Shown in pieces: positions 12,246-24,199 of a stretch of 64,000 bases of DNA (positions are counted from its first letter, which is position 1; each line of letters begins with the position of its first letter). Below the pieces are notes generated by a model. That model made no database searches. It was given only the letters and a program-made list of their open reading frames with translations, and was not told the DNA's origin. The stretch is taken from the NCBI GenBank assembly GCA_021018815.1, contig JAITYX010000008.1, positions 7,128,001-7,192,000 of the forward strand, read 5' to 3'. The stretch is from Talinum fruticosum (taxonomy: Eukaryota; Streptophyta; Magnoliopsida; Caryophyllales; Talinaceae). The position numbers and the translations under genes were made by a program.

Positions 12246-13640
12246 ATTATCTTCTTTTTGGACTTTTTATGTCCCACAAACTTATCAAATAAGATGACCT
12301 TTCACCTTTCAACTAAAATAACTCTTACTCTACTTTTTTTTTCCTTTTGGTGTCATAGGCTTTAAGCTCACACGAATTTCAGTTCACGTTGTAAAAAACG
12401 TTATATGAGGAGAGGTAATTTTACAAAGGAAAAATAAGTAAATAATGGCTCGAAAAAAAGTACATGAATATGACATAAAATTTAACCCACATCAAAAGAA
12501 AATTAGATAACTAAATAGTATTTACTTATGGCCATAAAGAAAATTTAACCAATCAATTTTTAGAAAACACAAATTTTTATTTGACACCGTCTCACATAAG
12601 CGTTATTGTGAGACGAGGTGATTTTTAACATTTTAATATGACTAATAACTTATATTATAGTGACTTTTAATTTGGGAGTGACTAATAATTCATCAAGAGG
12701 TGACTTTTATTATAATTATCCGTAAATGAATTATTAGTCACTGTTTATGTATTTGAATTCACTATAAAAATTTACGTCTTATAATAACTTTTATGTGAGA
12801 TGATCTTACACAAGAATTACTATTATTTATCTAGATCAAGTAATTGTGTTTACCTAGATTTAAGCCATGTTCGGCAATATCTTGTTTAGTGTTTTGACTT
12901 GATCAAAATACTAATCAATCAACCAAATATTAGTGTCTAATAAGGTAGTGTTTCAACTAGTGTTTGTAGTAGTTTATAGAATTTTAAGTAGTGTTTTTGA
13001 AAAACTAAGAATATTAGTTTTTCACATTTAAAAATAGTGTTTCACAATTTCTTTTTGACAAAAACATCCCTTCATTAATTTATATTTGGCAAATTATTTA
13101 TATCCTTTTATGTTAATTTATAATAATCAGTTAAATCAATCATTAAATTTACCAAACACATTTATTTAACCGATCGGTTGAAGTTATTCGCTAACAACTA
13201 AAATTTAAGAACTATCAGTTACCTAAATAAATATCCGCTATACAAACAATTATCTCGTTACACAAACAACTCATTTTATTAAATATGGCGGCCTTAGAGA
13301 TTAGAAAATTTCTATGGAACCAAAAATATTATTATTTGTACATAGGTATAGGCTATACAAGGCATACAAGGCATGATTTTATCTAGTTTCCGACAAGCAC
13401 CGATAACCAATTTGCACCGTGTGTAATTTGCATACAAATTATGATTTTATCTTAGCTTAGTTTTTTTTTTCTTTTTCTTTTTTTGAGGCGGGAGGAACTT
13501 ACACTTTGAGGCCTTATCAACAATTGGGTGAAAAAAACGACCAAAAAAGAACACCAAATGAATCTCCAATGTACCAAGTGAATTTCATAGAGAGCTTCTT
13601 GGGTGTTTAGTTCCATAAAAAGCCTAATAATGAAATGGCT
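12246..13640. other. AT-rich intergenic sequence
   Basis: I see no gene here. Apart from the MITE-like block listed separately, it is AT-rich, with stretches such as TGTTCGGCAATATC that resemble the ends of decayed non-autonomous elements. Confidence 0.5.
12580..12825. mobile_element. MITE-like element with GTCTCACA palindromes
   Basis: The left end has GTCTCACA, a ten-base loop, then TGTGAGAC (12589-12614), a short perfect hairpin. The right end has TTATGTGAGATGATCTTACA. The ends are roughly inverted relative to each other, with AT-rich filler between them. Such ends are common in plant MITEs. Family and target-site duplication could not be fixed. Confidence 0.4.
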
Positions 13641-13945
13641 AATAAGAACTCATGAGTGATTGCTGTAAGTGGCGAAGCCATGAATTTGAAACAAGGCTGT
13701 TTGTTTTGATTCAAATTTAAGTGTATCCAATTATTTATAATTATTTTAAATTTTTTAGTTCACATATTAAATTTTTTAATTTTTTTGGGCCAAGTGTATC
13801 CATTGGCTCCTTCGGGGCTCCGCCCCTGCATTGTTGTTATCGCCCGGAGTGTGGTTTGGGACAAGTAGTCACTTCGGCTAACAAGAACTCATGAGTGATT
13901 GCTGTTGTCGCCCCCTAGAGTGGTTTGGGACAAGCAGTCACTTCC
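13641..13945. repeat. Tandem duplication split by an insertion
   Basis: The string AAGAACTCATGAGTGATTGC occurs at about 13644-13663 and again at about 13883-13902. Likewise GTGGTTTGGGACAAGTAGTC (about 13850) recurs as GTGGTTTGGGACAAGCAGTC (about 13920). The order shows two copies of a unit of about 70 bp, the first interrupted by about 165 bp of unrelated sequence at 13667-13830. Confidence 0.6.
13667..13830. mobile_element. hAT-type MITE
   Basis: The insert starts near AGTGGCGAAGCCATGAAT and ends with GGGGCTCCGCCCCTG. The reverse complement of the end (CAGGGGCGGAGCC) matches the GTGGCGAAGCC start in its core. CAGGGGCGGAGCC-type termini are well known from plant hAT MITEs. It interrupts the tandem duplication at 13641-13945, so it arrived after that duplication. 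The left terminus is degenerate. Confidence 0.5.
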
Positions 13946-14269
13946 TTTGGCTTTCTCCCTATTACACTGTGACCTTCGTCAATGTCTTGAAGCACTCATC
14001 TCTACGTGCACATTTTCATTATCGAATAGGATGCCCCAAATTATACATCACACAAAAAGGTGGTCCTACCGACCTAGTCAACCAACCCTTCCAACACGTC
14101 CAAACTTGGATCAATCGATGTCAGTCTTCATGACATCAACCAATGCTAGGAATTCCGTTCGTCGGACGAAAATTCTGACGGGCTTTTCCTTCAGAATTTG
14201 AAAAATTTCATCGAAAACTTGTCAGAATTTTTAGATGTTTTTTTTGTAGATGAGGAAGATGATGATCCC

Positions 14270-15410
14270 AATTGTCCCATCATCCTTCTCACGAAGGAGG
14301 AGAAACGGTAGTTAAGGGAACCATGGAACCATGCTCTGATGGTTAAGATGTTCTGATAAAGGAGTAGTTTATATGCAGTTGAAGAATGGACTCAAATTCA
14401 AATGGGTGCCTAAAGGAGATCTCTCGTCGATTAACATAAATTGTGACTGTTATGTCACTATATTCACCAATTTGGATGATTACAAACATGTCATAACTAA
14501 TGGACCTTAGATGATATAGGTGATGATTATTTTATTTGGTGATCAGGGAATGGATCCCCAATTTCATGCCCGAGGAGGACAGGATCACACACCTTCTGGC
14601 CTGGGTGCGGATTTCTGAACTAAGCCCGGAGTATTTCAATACCGGACAAGATTGGGAAGAAGAATGGCAAAGTCTTGTGAGTTGATGACACTACGACTAA
14701 TATGGAAAGAGGGCACTATATTAGATTGAGTGTACAAGAGGACTTTGTTAGAGTCGGAGCTCACTTAAATAAGTAAAATTTGAACAAAAGAAATAATAAA
14801 GATTGGGGTACAAGATTTTTAACGTGGAAAAGCCCAAACTGAAAAAGAAAAAAACCCACGAACCGATGCACTAGATTTTAAGTAGTTTAAAAGAATTTTA
14901 CCCTCAAGCTAAAACTAGCTTACATTTGTAATTCACTACACTCTTCTACAGCAATGAAGGATTACACAACATTAAATGCACGCATTAACCAACCTTAATT
15001 CTCATTAACCTGAAGAATAACCAAAGAAAACGGCCAAGAATCAAAGATCCGAGGCATTGGGTAGCCGGCACAGCCGTGCCAGCCAACAAGGCCAGCCCGT
15101 GTTGGCTGCTGCCCGGCGACCCTTTACCCTTTTCGTCTGAAATGTCCCGTGCTCGATGTTCTCGACCCGTGCTCGTCGTTCTTTGCCCCATAACGTGATT
15201 TTTCCAAACCCAAAGCACTCATTAGGCTTCATATACCCAACAGACTTGACGAAGCCGTTGTTATCTAAATTCCGACTAAATGGCAGGGTATGGCGTATTC
15301 AGTATGGAGGTCTTACAATGATTTGCTTTCATTATGTTAACCATGGCCACAGAGGTGGCTCTTGCCCTTCGAAGCGACAAGCTAATATGGCTTAGGATGA
15401 TCAAACCCAT
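14270..15410 (+). mobile_element. Decayed LINE ORF1 (DUF4283 and zinc knuckle), itself interrupted
   Basis: Part one (about 14290-14740) reads like the DUF4283 domain common in plant LINE ORF1 proteins, including a stretch like TNMERGHYIRLSV. Part two (about 15245-15395) continues it with LTKPLLSKFRLNGRVWRIQY, then a zinc knuckle whose second Cys is Tyr (ICFHY, then HxHRGGSC). Between them, about 14750-15240 is foreign: it contains AACGTGGAAAAGCCCAAACT, reminiscent of LTR-type sequence, and a GC-rich tail. There are many stops and frameshifts, so the element is dead. Confidence 0.55.
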
Positions 15411-16846
15411 AGGAGTAAGTCTTGTAGGAACCAAAAGGATACTAACAAGGTAGATTCAAGTAAGTACCTATGTGAGCTGGATGTTGGTCAGGAAACCAAC
15501 CAAAAAGAAAAATGCGAAACATTCAAATAAGTCCGGCAGTCCGATAAAGAATGGACCCAATTCTAACCAATTAGAGGCAACCATTATGTAAACAGATGTC
15601 CTTAGGTGTTTTGATTGTATTCATGAGTTGCCATGACAGAGCTATGCTTCTTTTTTAAGAGTTAGTCTACTCTATTTGATTGTATGGCGTTCCCTTTACT
15701 TCATTCAAATTTATTTTTAATTATAAAAAAAGTTTAGAAATCATAGGACCCTTTTATCTACATTCGTTTGAGACAAGAATAAATTCTTCCATTGATAATG
15801 AGCACTCGATACCTTTGGAAGATAATCGGATAGCATCTTATTCGAAATTGTGGATCACATGAAAATCCATTCAAGGTCAATATTAAAAATTCAGACGAAA
15901 TATTAACGACCGTAGTTAGGTTTTGTTGAATCGGACATATTAGACAAGATTAAATTCAGGTTATAATTAAATTTGGACAACAAAATTAAGAAAAATATTA
16001 TATTCGGAGTTAAAATTTAGACGAAAAATTCATATAATCGTATCCGATTTTTTTGAGGTTGAACAATCAATGATCAAGATATATATAGTGTCCAGCCAAC
16101 GAATTATCTTCCATTTAATTCTATGCCTTAGGGAGCCCACGTGTACGTTTCTTCTGAAAACACTATCTTTTTGCAGAGAATTTAAGGGACAGGAAAAGAG
16201 TAAAAAAGTTTTAAAAAAACCTCAGGTCTTGGTAAACGTCAACGACGACTTTCAAGTCATTGTGAGGTCTGATCTTCCACGTTATTTTATTTTATTTTGA
16301 TTATATATATATAAAAGTTTTGACTGCATATATTCTTTTAAGTATATAAAATTAATTTGCAAAAAAGTGTTACAATTAGTTATAGTATTATATTGCCTTT
16401 TGGGAATAGGGATTAAAAAATAAATAAAGAACATTGTCATTATATTATTTTTTCTGATTTGTTATTTGATTTATTCCCAATTAAACATAAACACATATCA
16501 CACAATTATTTTAAAAGTTATAATTATATTTCCAATTACAAAATCTGCCTACCGAACAAGAAATTTATAATTACAACTTCTAGTTTCAATTCTCATAGTG
16601 ACCGTGCATTTTTACTTTTAAACTTTCACCAAATATTTCTTATATATTAAACTATTTTGCATATGTAACCACCTTCTTTATAACAAAAATGGAGACGGTA
16701 AAAATGAAAGTTACGGAGATTTTTTTAAAAATAAATATATTTATCTTTAAGAAAATATTAAAAAATAGTTTAGAAATATATTCATTACTGTACATGTTAG
16801 TTACTTTAAATATCACAAATACTCAAAGTCGGACTCCAAACTCAAA
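15411..16846. other. Intergenic sequence upstream of RLK2
   Basis: AT-rich sequence with only short unsupported ORFs. I see no gene, RNA gene or clear element here. Confidence 0.5.
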
Positions 16847-16855
16847 AACCGTTGA
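16847..16855 (+). promoter_or_regulatory. Conserved AACCGTTGA promoter module of RLK2
   Basis: AACCGTTGA lies 33 bp before the RLK2 start codon and is followed by CTTCCTTCCCTCCAAAAC. It is the closest copy to its start codon among the four RLKs that carry the module. The last base differs from the others (A for G). Confidence 0.5.
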
Positions 16856-16888
16856 AATTGTCTTCCTTCCCTCCAAAACCTTCCTACA

Positions 16889-19800
16889 ATGAAAATGTTT
16901 AAAACACCAACGTGCTCCTATTTTCGAATCCTTATCCTTGTCCTATCTCCGGCGAGTCCCCTCCTTTTCTTTATGCCCCTTTTGGTGATTGCCCAATCTC
17001 CATATTCAGAAAAGGAAATTCTGTTGAGCATCAAGAAGCAATGGAGAAATCAACCGCCCTTGGGATCATGGGATGCCAACACCTCCCCTTGTAGGTGGCC
17101 TGGTGTCCAATGCTCCGAAGATGGGATTGTCACCGGGATATCCCTGGGGAACCAAGATATCACGGGTAAAATTCCACTCTCCATTTGTGACCTCAAGAAC
17201 CTCACCACCCTTGATCTTGATTACAATTACCTTGTGGGAGAATTCCCTAAAGTTCTCTACAACTGCACCAAGCTCCAAAAACTAGACCTGTCTCAAAACT
17301 TATTTGTTGGACGAATACCAAATGACATAAATAACCTCTCCCTTAAGCTCCAACACCTTGACCTTAGCTACAATAACTTCACCGGTGACATCCCCAGCTC
17401 AATAGGGCAACTTACAGGGTTAAGAACCTTGATTTTGCTATGGAATTTGTTCAATGGAACTTTCCCTTCCGAGCTCGGGAACTTGGGCGATCTTGAGGAG
17501 TTGGTCTTGGCCTACAACACTTTTTCCCCTATGAAGTTGCCCACAGAATTCGGGAAGCTCAAGAGCATCAAAGTCCTTTGGATGACTCAGTGTAATTTAA
17601 TTGGTAGAATCCCGGAGAGCTTCGGGGATCTATATAGCCTTGAGCAGTTAGACTTGACGGAAAATAAGTTGGAAGGTGGGATTCCAAGTGGGTTGTTCTT
17701 GCTAAAGAACTTGAAATTGTTATACTTGTATAGCAACAAACTCTCTGGTGAATTTCCCACCTCAATTGACGCGCTGAATTTGGTGCAAATTGATGTCTCA
17801 ATGAACAATTTGACAGGAGCTATTCCTCAAGGGATCGCAAGTTTGCCAAAATTAGAACTCTTGAGCTTGTTTGAAAACCAATTCTATGGGATTTTACCCC
17901 GAGCATAGGCCTCATTCCTACGTTGAAGACACTCAAATTGTGGAAAAACAAGTTTTCTGGCCATTTACCGCCAGAATTAGGCCTCCACTCGAGGCTGGAA
18001 ATCTTTGAGGTGCCAGAAAACAAATTCACTGGGTATCTTCCTGAAAATCTGTGCTTTGGTAAGGCCTTGTTGGGCATGGTGGCCTTCAGCAACAGGTTAA
18101 ACGGGCCAATCCCAAAGTCTCTTGGGCAATGTAACTCCTTGCGCCTAGTTCGACTTGAGAACAACTTCTTCTCAGGGAAGTCCCTGAAGGGATGTGGACT
18201 TTGCATAATATATCAGCCCTAAAACTAAGCAATAACCAGCTCTTCGGGAAGCTGCCAGGCAGACTAGCATGGAATATGACACGGGTTGAGATCAACAATA
18301 ACAGATTTTATGGGGAAATCCCACCAACAGTGAGTTATTGGCACCAGTTGGAGGCATTTGAGGCTAGCAACAACCTTATCTCAGGCACTATTCCATTGGA
18401 GTTAACTAGCCTTTCAAGTCTCAACTCACTCTCCCTTGATGGCAATCACCTCACAGGTCAGCTTCCCTCAAGAATCATCTCATGGGTAACTTTGAATAGC
18501 TTGAAACTCTCAAAGAATGAGCTGTTTGGCTCAATCCCCTCGGCCCTTGGCTTGTTGCCTGTCCTGAACTACCTCGATTTATCAACTAATCGATTTTCGG
18601 GGCAAATCCCTCCTGAACTAGGCCATCTAAAGCTCCCTTTACTCAATCTTTCTTCCAATAATCTCATTGGAGGAATCCCATATGGATATGATAATGCTGC
18701 ATATCAGACCAGCTTTCTCAACACCAGTTTATGCTCTGTAAGTGGAGTTGTAGGCCTTCCTCGATGTAAAATACTTAAAGAAAAACCACAGAATTTGCCC
18801 TCCAAGTATCTTGCTCTAATTGTGGTGCTTAGCTTTTTGGCCTTCATGGCAATTTTATACTCCTGTTTGTTCATCATCTTTGAACTGAGAATAAAAAGAA
18901 AGCACACCCAAGATACGTCGTCAAGGAAACTAACCTCATTTCAGAGGCTAGACTTCACAGAAGAAAGGATTCTAACAAACCTAACTGAGACCAACTTGAT
19001 CGGGTCTGGAGGGTCTGGAAGAGTTTATAGGATCCCGGTGAATGGGTCAGGCAATTTCGTGGCGGCGAAGAGGATATGGAACAACAAAATGAGGAATGAA
19101 AAAGAGTTCCTAGCTGAGGTGAAGGTACTGGGCACAATAAGACACATAAACATAGTCAAGTTACTATGTTGTATTTTGAGTGAGGACTCAAAAATTCTTG
19201 TCTACGAATACATGGAAAACCAAAGCCTAGACAAGTGGATCCATAGAGGCAACGAAAGGACTTCCTTAATGAGTGGATCTGAACCCCTGTGCTTTTGGAT
19301 TGGCCTGTAAGATTGAGAGTTGCTCTTGGGGTTGCCAGGGGTCTCAGCTATATGCACCATAATTGCTCAGCACCGATCATTCATAGAGATGTGAAATCCA
19401 GCAATATTTTGTTAGATTCGGAATTTAATGCCAAGATTGCTGATTTTGGGCTAGCCAGAATCTTGGCTAACTCGGGACAACTTTACACAATCTCTACTGT
19501 CGCAGGCACTTTTGGTTACATGGCCCCAGGTAAAATTTCTAACAGTTATTACTTCTAAAGTATACAATGCGTATGCACCTTACTAGCTAGAATTAAACTT
19601 GAGCGAGATTCAAAATATATAGAGCAACCCGATCTCAATCCAACATGTAGTCAACTAATTTAACCAACTCAAATTAATTAAGCTTATTGACAGTATAGTT
19701 GTCTTTTCACTGACAAACTATTGGATAAACTGGCCTGACTCGTATATGCTTTGAAACCAAAATAATTCAACATAAATCTAACCTAATTGAAAGTACGTTC

Positions 19801-20383
19801 CACAAACATATTCATAATGAATTTGAAATTAATTAGATTAACCTAAGCAACGTTTTTCAAAGGTAATAATGTTAACTTTGCAATAAGTTTGTTACGCTAA
19901 GTTGTGTTTAATTGAACATGCATATACATAGAATACTGCAACTCGACCAAGGTGAACGAGAAGATCGATGTCTATAGCTTTGGAGTAGTACTCCTCGAGC
20001 TAGTGACAGGGAAAAAACCTGATTATGGTGACGAGTACTCCAACCTAGCTCAGTGGGCATGGAAGCACTTCAGCCAGGGAAAACCCATTGCAGATGCTCT
20101 GGACAAGGAAGTGGAAGAGGATCGCTACCTGGAAGAGATGATTGATGTTTTTAAGCTGGGGCTGATGTGCACTAACACTCTGCCTTCCTCTAGGCCGTCG
20201 ATGAAGCAAGTTCTGGACGTGCTTCAACAGTGCAAATCTTTGGAAGGTTCTCGAACAACAAACAATGTAAATGAACCCAACTGTCGTGCACATCTTGTTG
20301 CAAATGGGTGTCATATCTCTAGTGGTGCGAATAGCAGGAAGGAAACAGTGGAAGATGAATATGGCATAGTTTCAATTTTGTAG
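16889..20383 (+). CDS. RLK2: HSL3-like LRR receptor kinase (frame broken three times)
   Basis: A tandem paralogue of RLK1, and the longest of the five at about 1031 residues after allowing for three lost bases. The leader runs to about residue 36 (VIAQ); cap cysteines are at about 68 and 75 (CRWPGVQC); then about 20 LRRs and the TSLC/LPRC Cys pair. The membrane span is near residue 640. Kinase motifs are [10 protein letters not shown] (near 705), [13 protein letters not shown] (near 833) and DFGLAR. Exon 1 is 16889-19529 and exon 2 is 19932-20383 (402 bp intron, phase 1); exon 2 is intact. Breaks are at 17897-17900 (C run), 18175-18177 (G run) and 19284-19287 (C run), each one base short against paralogues. 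I expect a functional gene once these positions are corrected. Confidence 0.87.
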
Positions 20384-20689
20384 GTAGCTGTTATATTTTT
20401 GCTAGATAGGGATGGAACAAAGTAGATCTTAACCTCTCCAAAATCTGAAAATGTTACGTTGTCATAGTAGAGATTATGTAAATATTTAGGGAGAGAGAAT
20501 GAAGCATGCAGGTTTGGTGTATCGTCCTATTTACCTGTCTTGTCTTTAATTGCCTTTTTTTTCTTGAGGAGGGGGTAGTGACGCTGAATAAGAAAGCACA
20601 CAGTTAACTTACATAATTAACACAATAGTTGTCAACGCCTGCACATATTGTTGTGTGAAGAATATGCAGTGGTAATTGTCCCACATTGA

Positions 20690-20915
20690 TAAAATAGATG
20701 GCCTTGAGTGACACTCAATGAACGAGGTTTTCCTGGAGCTTCAGTAATGCAGTGCTTTAGATGATTCTAAAATACCAAACGATGGACATGACGAACCTGA
20801 CTTCATCACCCTGCTTCTTGGGACTGAGACACATATCTCTAGATGTAGGAATTGCAAGAAGGAAATTGAGGAGGATGACCACAGGATAGTTCCAATTTTG
20901 TTGGGATAACTGATA
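20690..20915 (+). pseudogene. Relic of an RLK C-terminal exon
   Basis: About 300 bp behind RLK2, one frame reads MNEVFLELQ, a stop, CSALDDSK, then LLLGTETHISRCRNCKKE and EEDDHRIVPIL. This parallels the RLK1 tail (MKEVLHVL, then [11 protein letters not shown], then [10 protein letters not shown]). Only the last 60 to 70 codons remain, with an in-frame stop. I take it as the end of a lost array member. Confidence 0.65.
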
Positions 20916-22374
20916 GAAATTATTACATATTTGCTCTAGACAGGGATAAAATTACGTATATATATATATTTAAATTTCCCCAATTATTGTGTTTCATGCA
21001 TCGTACTGGGTTAAATGTGGGTGTTATTGTAGTTATCACCATGTTTGCTGTCAATGTGCTGTCAATTTTGTAATCCTATCCATTTTCCCATGCATCTAAT
21101 TCTTGATCTACCCCTTTTTCCGTAGAAAATGGTATACACTGAATCGAATTAAATCATACAGAGTTAACTTACATAATTAACACAAAAATGCTCAAACCCC
21201 AACACGATATGATCAAGTACACTGGTTCTACATCCTTAATACCCAAAAGAACCCAACAAAGCTTCTGAATTCATACATCATGTATAACCAAGCTGAAGTC
21301 AATACATATACGAAAAAAAAAAAGAAAAAACTTGAAAACTTATTCATTTTAAGCGTAATCACTGTAACTTCTTGCTATGCCCGAATGCTTACTTCTCCTC
21401 TTCATCGTCAAGGTTCATGATGACTCGCAGAGGCACATGTAGATGGGACTAGGTGGGGTTACTACTCACTAGGTTTTATCTTGGTGGGGTAGTGAGCAAA
21501 AGAACTTCATCGCCTAGCCTAGTTCCTAAGTTACTGTCATCAAAAGTTGTACATACTCTGGCAATTTTATATTCTGGATCCAGAAACAATGTACAATGCC
21601 CAGCTTTTCTGTATTTATTTGATCATAAGTTGAGCTCACGCTATGTTACATGAACTCGGTATCAGGTGACTCAGGCATGGGAATGGATTTGAGTCTACGA
21701 ACTCATCAAAGTTCTAAATTTAGGACTCGGGAACATTATGCAAAATTCAAACACAATGCAAGGATTTGTTGTTTTACATATGTTTAGAATTTATTAAATC
21801 TAAAAACCGTATGAAATTAAAAATAAATACATTGAAGAATCACTAAACAATAATTATTAACGAAGGAAAAAAATCATATATTTCTTATTCTAATTTTCAT
21901 ATCGCTAATCTAGAGCTTAAATACATACGTGTCCAAACACATATCTTATATCATATATGTAAAGTATAAACTCTGAACGCATATGCGACAAAAATGAGTT
22001 TGGGCATCATAGCATTCACAATAATGCACATAGTGACATACTGACATAGACCGCAAGAAAGACTTTCAAAATCTACACTACACATGATAGAGATTTTTTT
22101 TTTTTTTTTTTTGTGCAAGCGTCTAAGAAGGTACTTAATGATAGCCTTGAAATAATAACGTTTTGCATTGACCATGACTGTGATTTATAAATGAACCAAA
22201 TTAAGGAGTCAAAAAGAGGAACCAAGACCAACCCATGATTGAGATTTTGGGGGCCCTTCTTAATTGGTTTGTCGCAATTGTAAATTATGAGATTCGTCCC
22301 GTTGAAAGTTCTTAACAACATTCATTTCACACGTGTGGACTCAAATGTTTCTAGAATTACATAATTTTTTTTTA
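20916..22374. other. Intergenic sequence with array-associated block
   Basis: No gene seen. It contains the copy-B downstream block (21370-21620), a poly-T run at 22094-22112, and AT-rich filler. Confidence 0.5.
21370..21620 (-). repeat. Array-associated downstream block, copy B
   Basis: Related to the block behind RLK1: it has the GAATGCTT start, the ATGACTC-type string, AACTTCATCGCCTAG and ATATTCTGGATCCAGAAACA in the same order. Its position after RLK2 matches copy A after RLK1, so the duplicated unit included downstream flank. Confidence 0.4.
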
Positions 22375-22892
22375 GGGAATTGGACCCTAATAATCCAAAG
22401 TTTGGATTATTGGACGCCATTAATCACAATTAGAGAATTGGACGCCAACATCTCCAATTTTGGATCTATTTACATTTCTTACACCACCATCGAGTTTCGG
22501 TTGCTCAATGACGTGGACAACATTGTTGTTACACGTGGATAATAAATAAAAAATTATTTATTTTTGGATGATAATTTAGCAAAAAATACAAGTCAAAACT
22601 AATATCTTTACCCCCAAAGAGAGATAGAGAACACAACACGAGGGGTAAATACATTAGGTTTAATTGTATTTTTTTACCATCTTCAACCAAACAATAAATA
22701 AATTTTTTATTATTATTATCATGGTCCACGTGTAACAATACGCCTCCACATCATTTAGCAATCGAGTTCAACTCGATAGCGGTGTAAGAAATGTAAATAG
22801 GTCAAAAGTTAGAGGTGTTGACGTCCAATTCTCTAATTGAAATTAATGTCGTCCAACACCCCAAACTTTGGATTAATGACGTTTAATTTCCC
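22375..22892. mobile_element. Non-autonomous DNA transposon with about 200 bp terminal inverted repeats
   Basis: The left arm starts GGGAATTGGACCC and the right arm is its inverted relative, ending in GTTTAATTTCCC. Paired blocks run the full arm: CCAAAGTTTGG, ATTAGAGAATTGGACG, ATTTACATTTCTTACACC, ATCGAGTT and TGTTACACGTGGA each reappear inverted. Arms span about 22375-22560 and 22690-22892 around a small AT-rich core. Flanks are T-rich (TTTTTTTTA left, TTTTTTTAA right), compatible with a 9 bp target duplication as in Mutator-like elements, but low complexity makes this weak. There is no transposase, and ORFs inside are not genes. Confidence 0.7.
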
Positions 22893-24108
22893 TTTTTTTA
22901 ATTGATAAGTTAGTCCAAACCATTTGATCACTATTTCACGGCAACCTAATAGGTTACGACAAGTTGGGTGGAAAATATGTCAAACCCTAGAAAACCCAAG
23001 TTTATACCCACACACATACAAATATGGGAAAGTAGCACTAGCCAACCCAACTAATGCATCTTTGGCATCTAAAATGGGCAAATGCACAATGAATTGAAAC
23101 ATCGTTACTTGAAATTTTATTTAAAATTTGATCATAAATTTATGAGAACTTAACGTTAAAAATAACTTTTTTATTATCAACTTATAACTTAACGTTAAAA
23201 ATGACTTATCAAACTTAATTGAAACACTTTCAGTGTATTTTTTTTATCTTGCAAGTATAATTCCTCAAAAGCTATTGGTGATTGATCCAAAACTATTTCC
23301 CCATATTTGGTCATGACTCATGAATAATGTTATCAAAAGGAAGTCGACTTCAGTGAAATATCATGGATTCAAGTGGTCTTCTAGGCTCTTTGAATTATTG
23401 TAATTAATTTGACAATGACAATAACTCTTATTGGAAGCTAGAGAATTCATATGAAGCTCAATTATCTTATTTTCAGACAATTCTACAAAGAACGACATAT
23501 GTATGTTTCTCTAGAAGGGAGGTAGTTGCTTTTAAGTTGTTGAAATTTCACGGAGTCCGAGGAGTTCTAGTTGTAAACCGTCTTACATCTCGCTAATATT
23601 TTTACAAGAGTAAAAGACTGATTATAAGAGACTCATAAGTTAAAACTTTTTGGAGAATTTTTAAAAAGGCTTTTGAAAATAGTAGTAATCAACACTAATC
23701 CCAAAAAAATTTAAGTCTTTACTAATCATCAAATTAAGAATAAGAATATCTTGAATCAAAAAATATATATAACATATATACCTTTTTTTATGAAATATGA
23801 AGTAGTAAAAAAATTTAAAATTATCCACTTATACAAAACAGTCTTATACATGGACAAATATTTCGGAAAAGCAAAATGTTAGTGATATAGTTCCTCTAGT
23901 GAGTTAGCCCCAAATATTGAATGAAGACCATCTAGAACATGTTAATTTTTTTCTGAAACCCTATCAGTATAATAAGACAAGCCCTCGTGTGAGAATTCCC
24001 CCTCACTCTTGCTTCTCTTTCATTCTTTCAAACTCAACATTTACTGATTTGCCCTCAACTCCACTCCTTAAGTACGCACCACCAAAGCCAGCGAACCTGA
24101 ACTCATAA
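22893..24108. other. Intergenic sequence upstream of RLK3
   Basis: AT-rich with only short unsupported ORFs. I see nothing I can name between the transposon and the RLK3 promoter module. Confidence 0.5.
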
Positions 24109-24117
24109 AACCGTTGG
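24109..24117 (+). promoter_or_regulatory. Conserved AACCGTTGG promoter module of RLK3
   Basis: AACCGTTGG lies 82 bp before the RLK3 start codon and is followed by CTTTCCCTCCAAAAATTCCC, as in RLK2 and RLK5. Confidence 0.5.
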
Positions 24118-24199
24118 TAGCTGTTTTTCTTTCCCTCCAAAAATTCCCAACGGAACAAAAAAAAAAAAGAAAAAAACAGAGGAGCACTCATACCAGAAG

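Noticed and set aside
15156..15395. A zinc-knuckle protein gene
   Set aside because: The knuckle lacks its second Cys and continues a broken LINE ORF1; the start lies in the foreign insert.
22333..22738. Small ORFs on both strands
   Set aside because: They fall in the arms of the inverted-repeat element and mirror each other.
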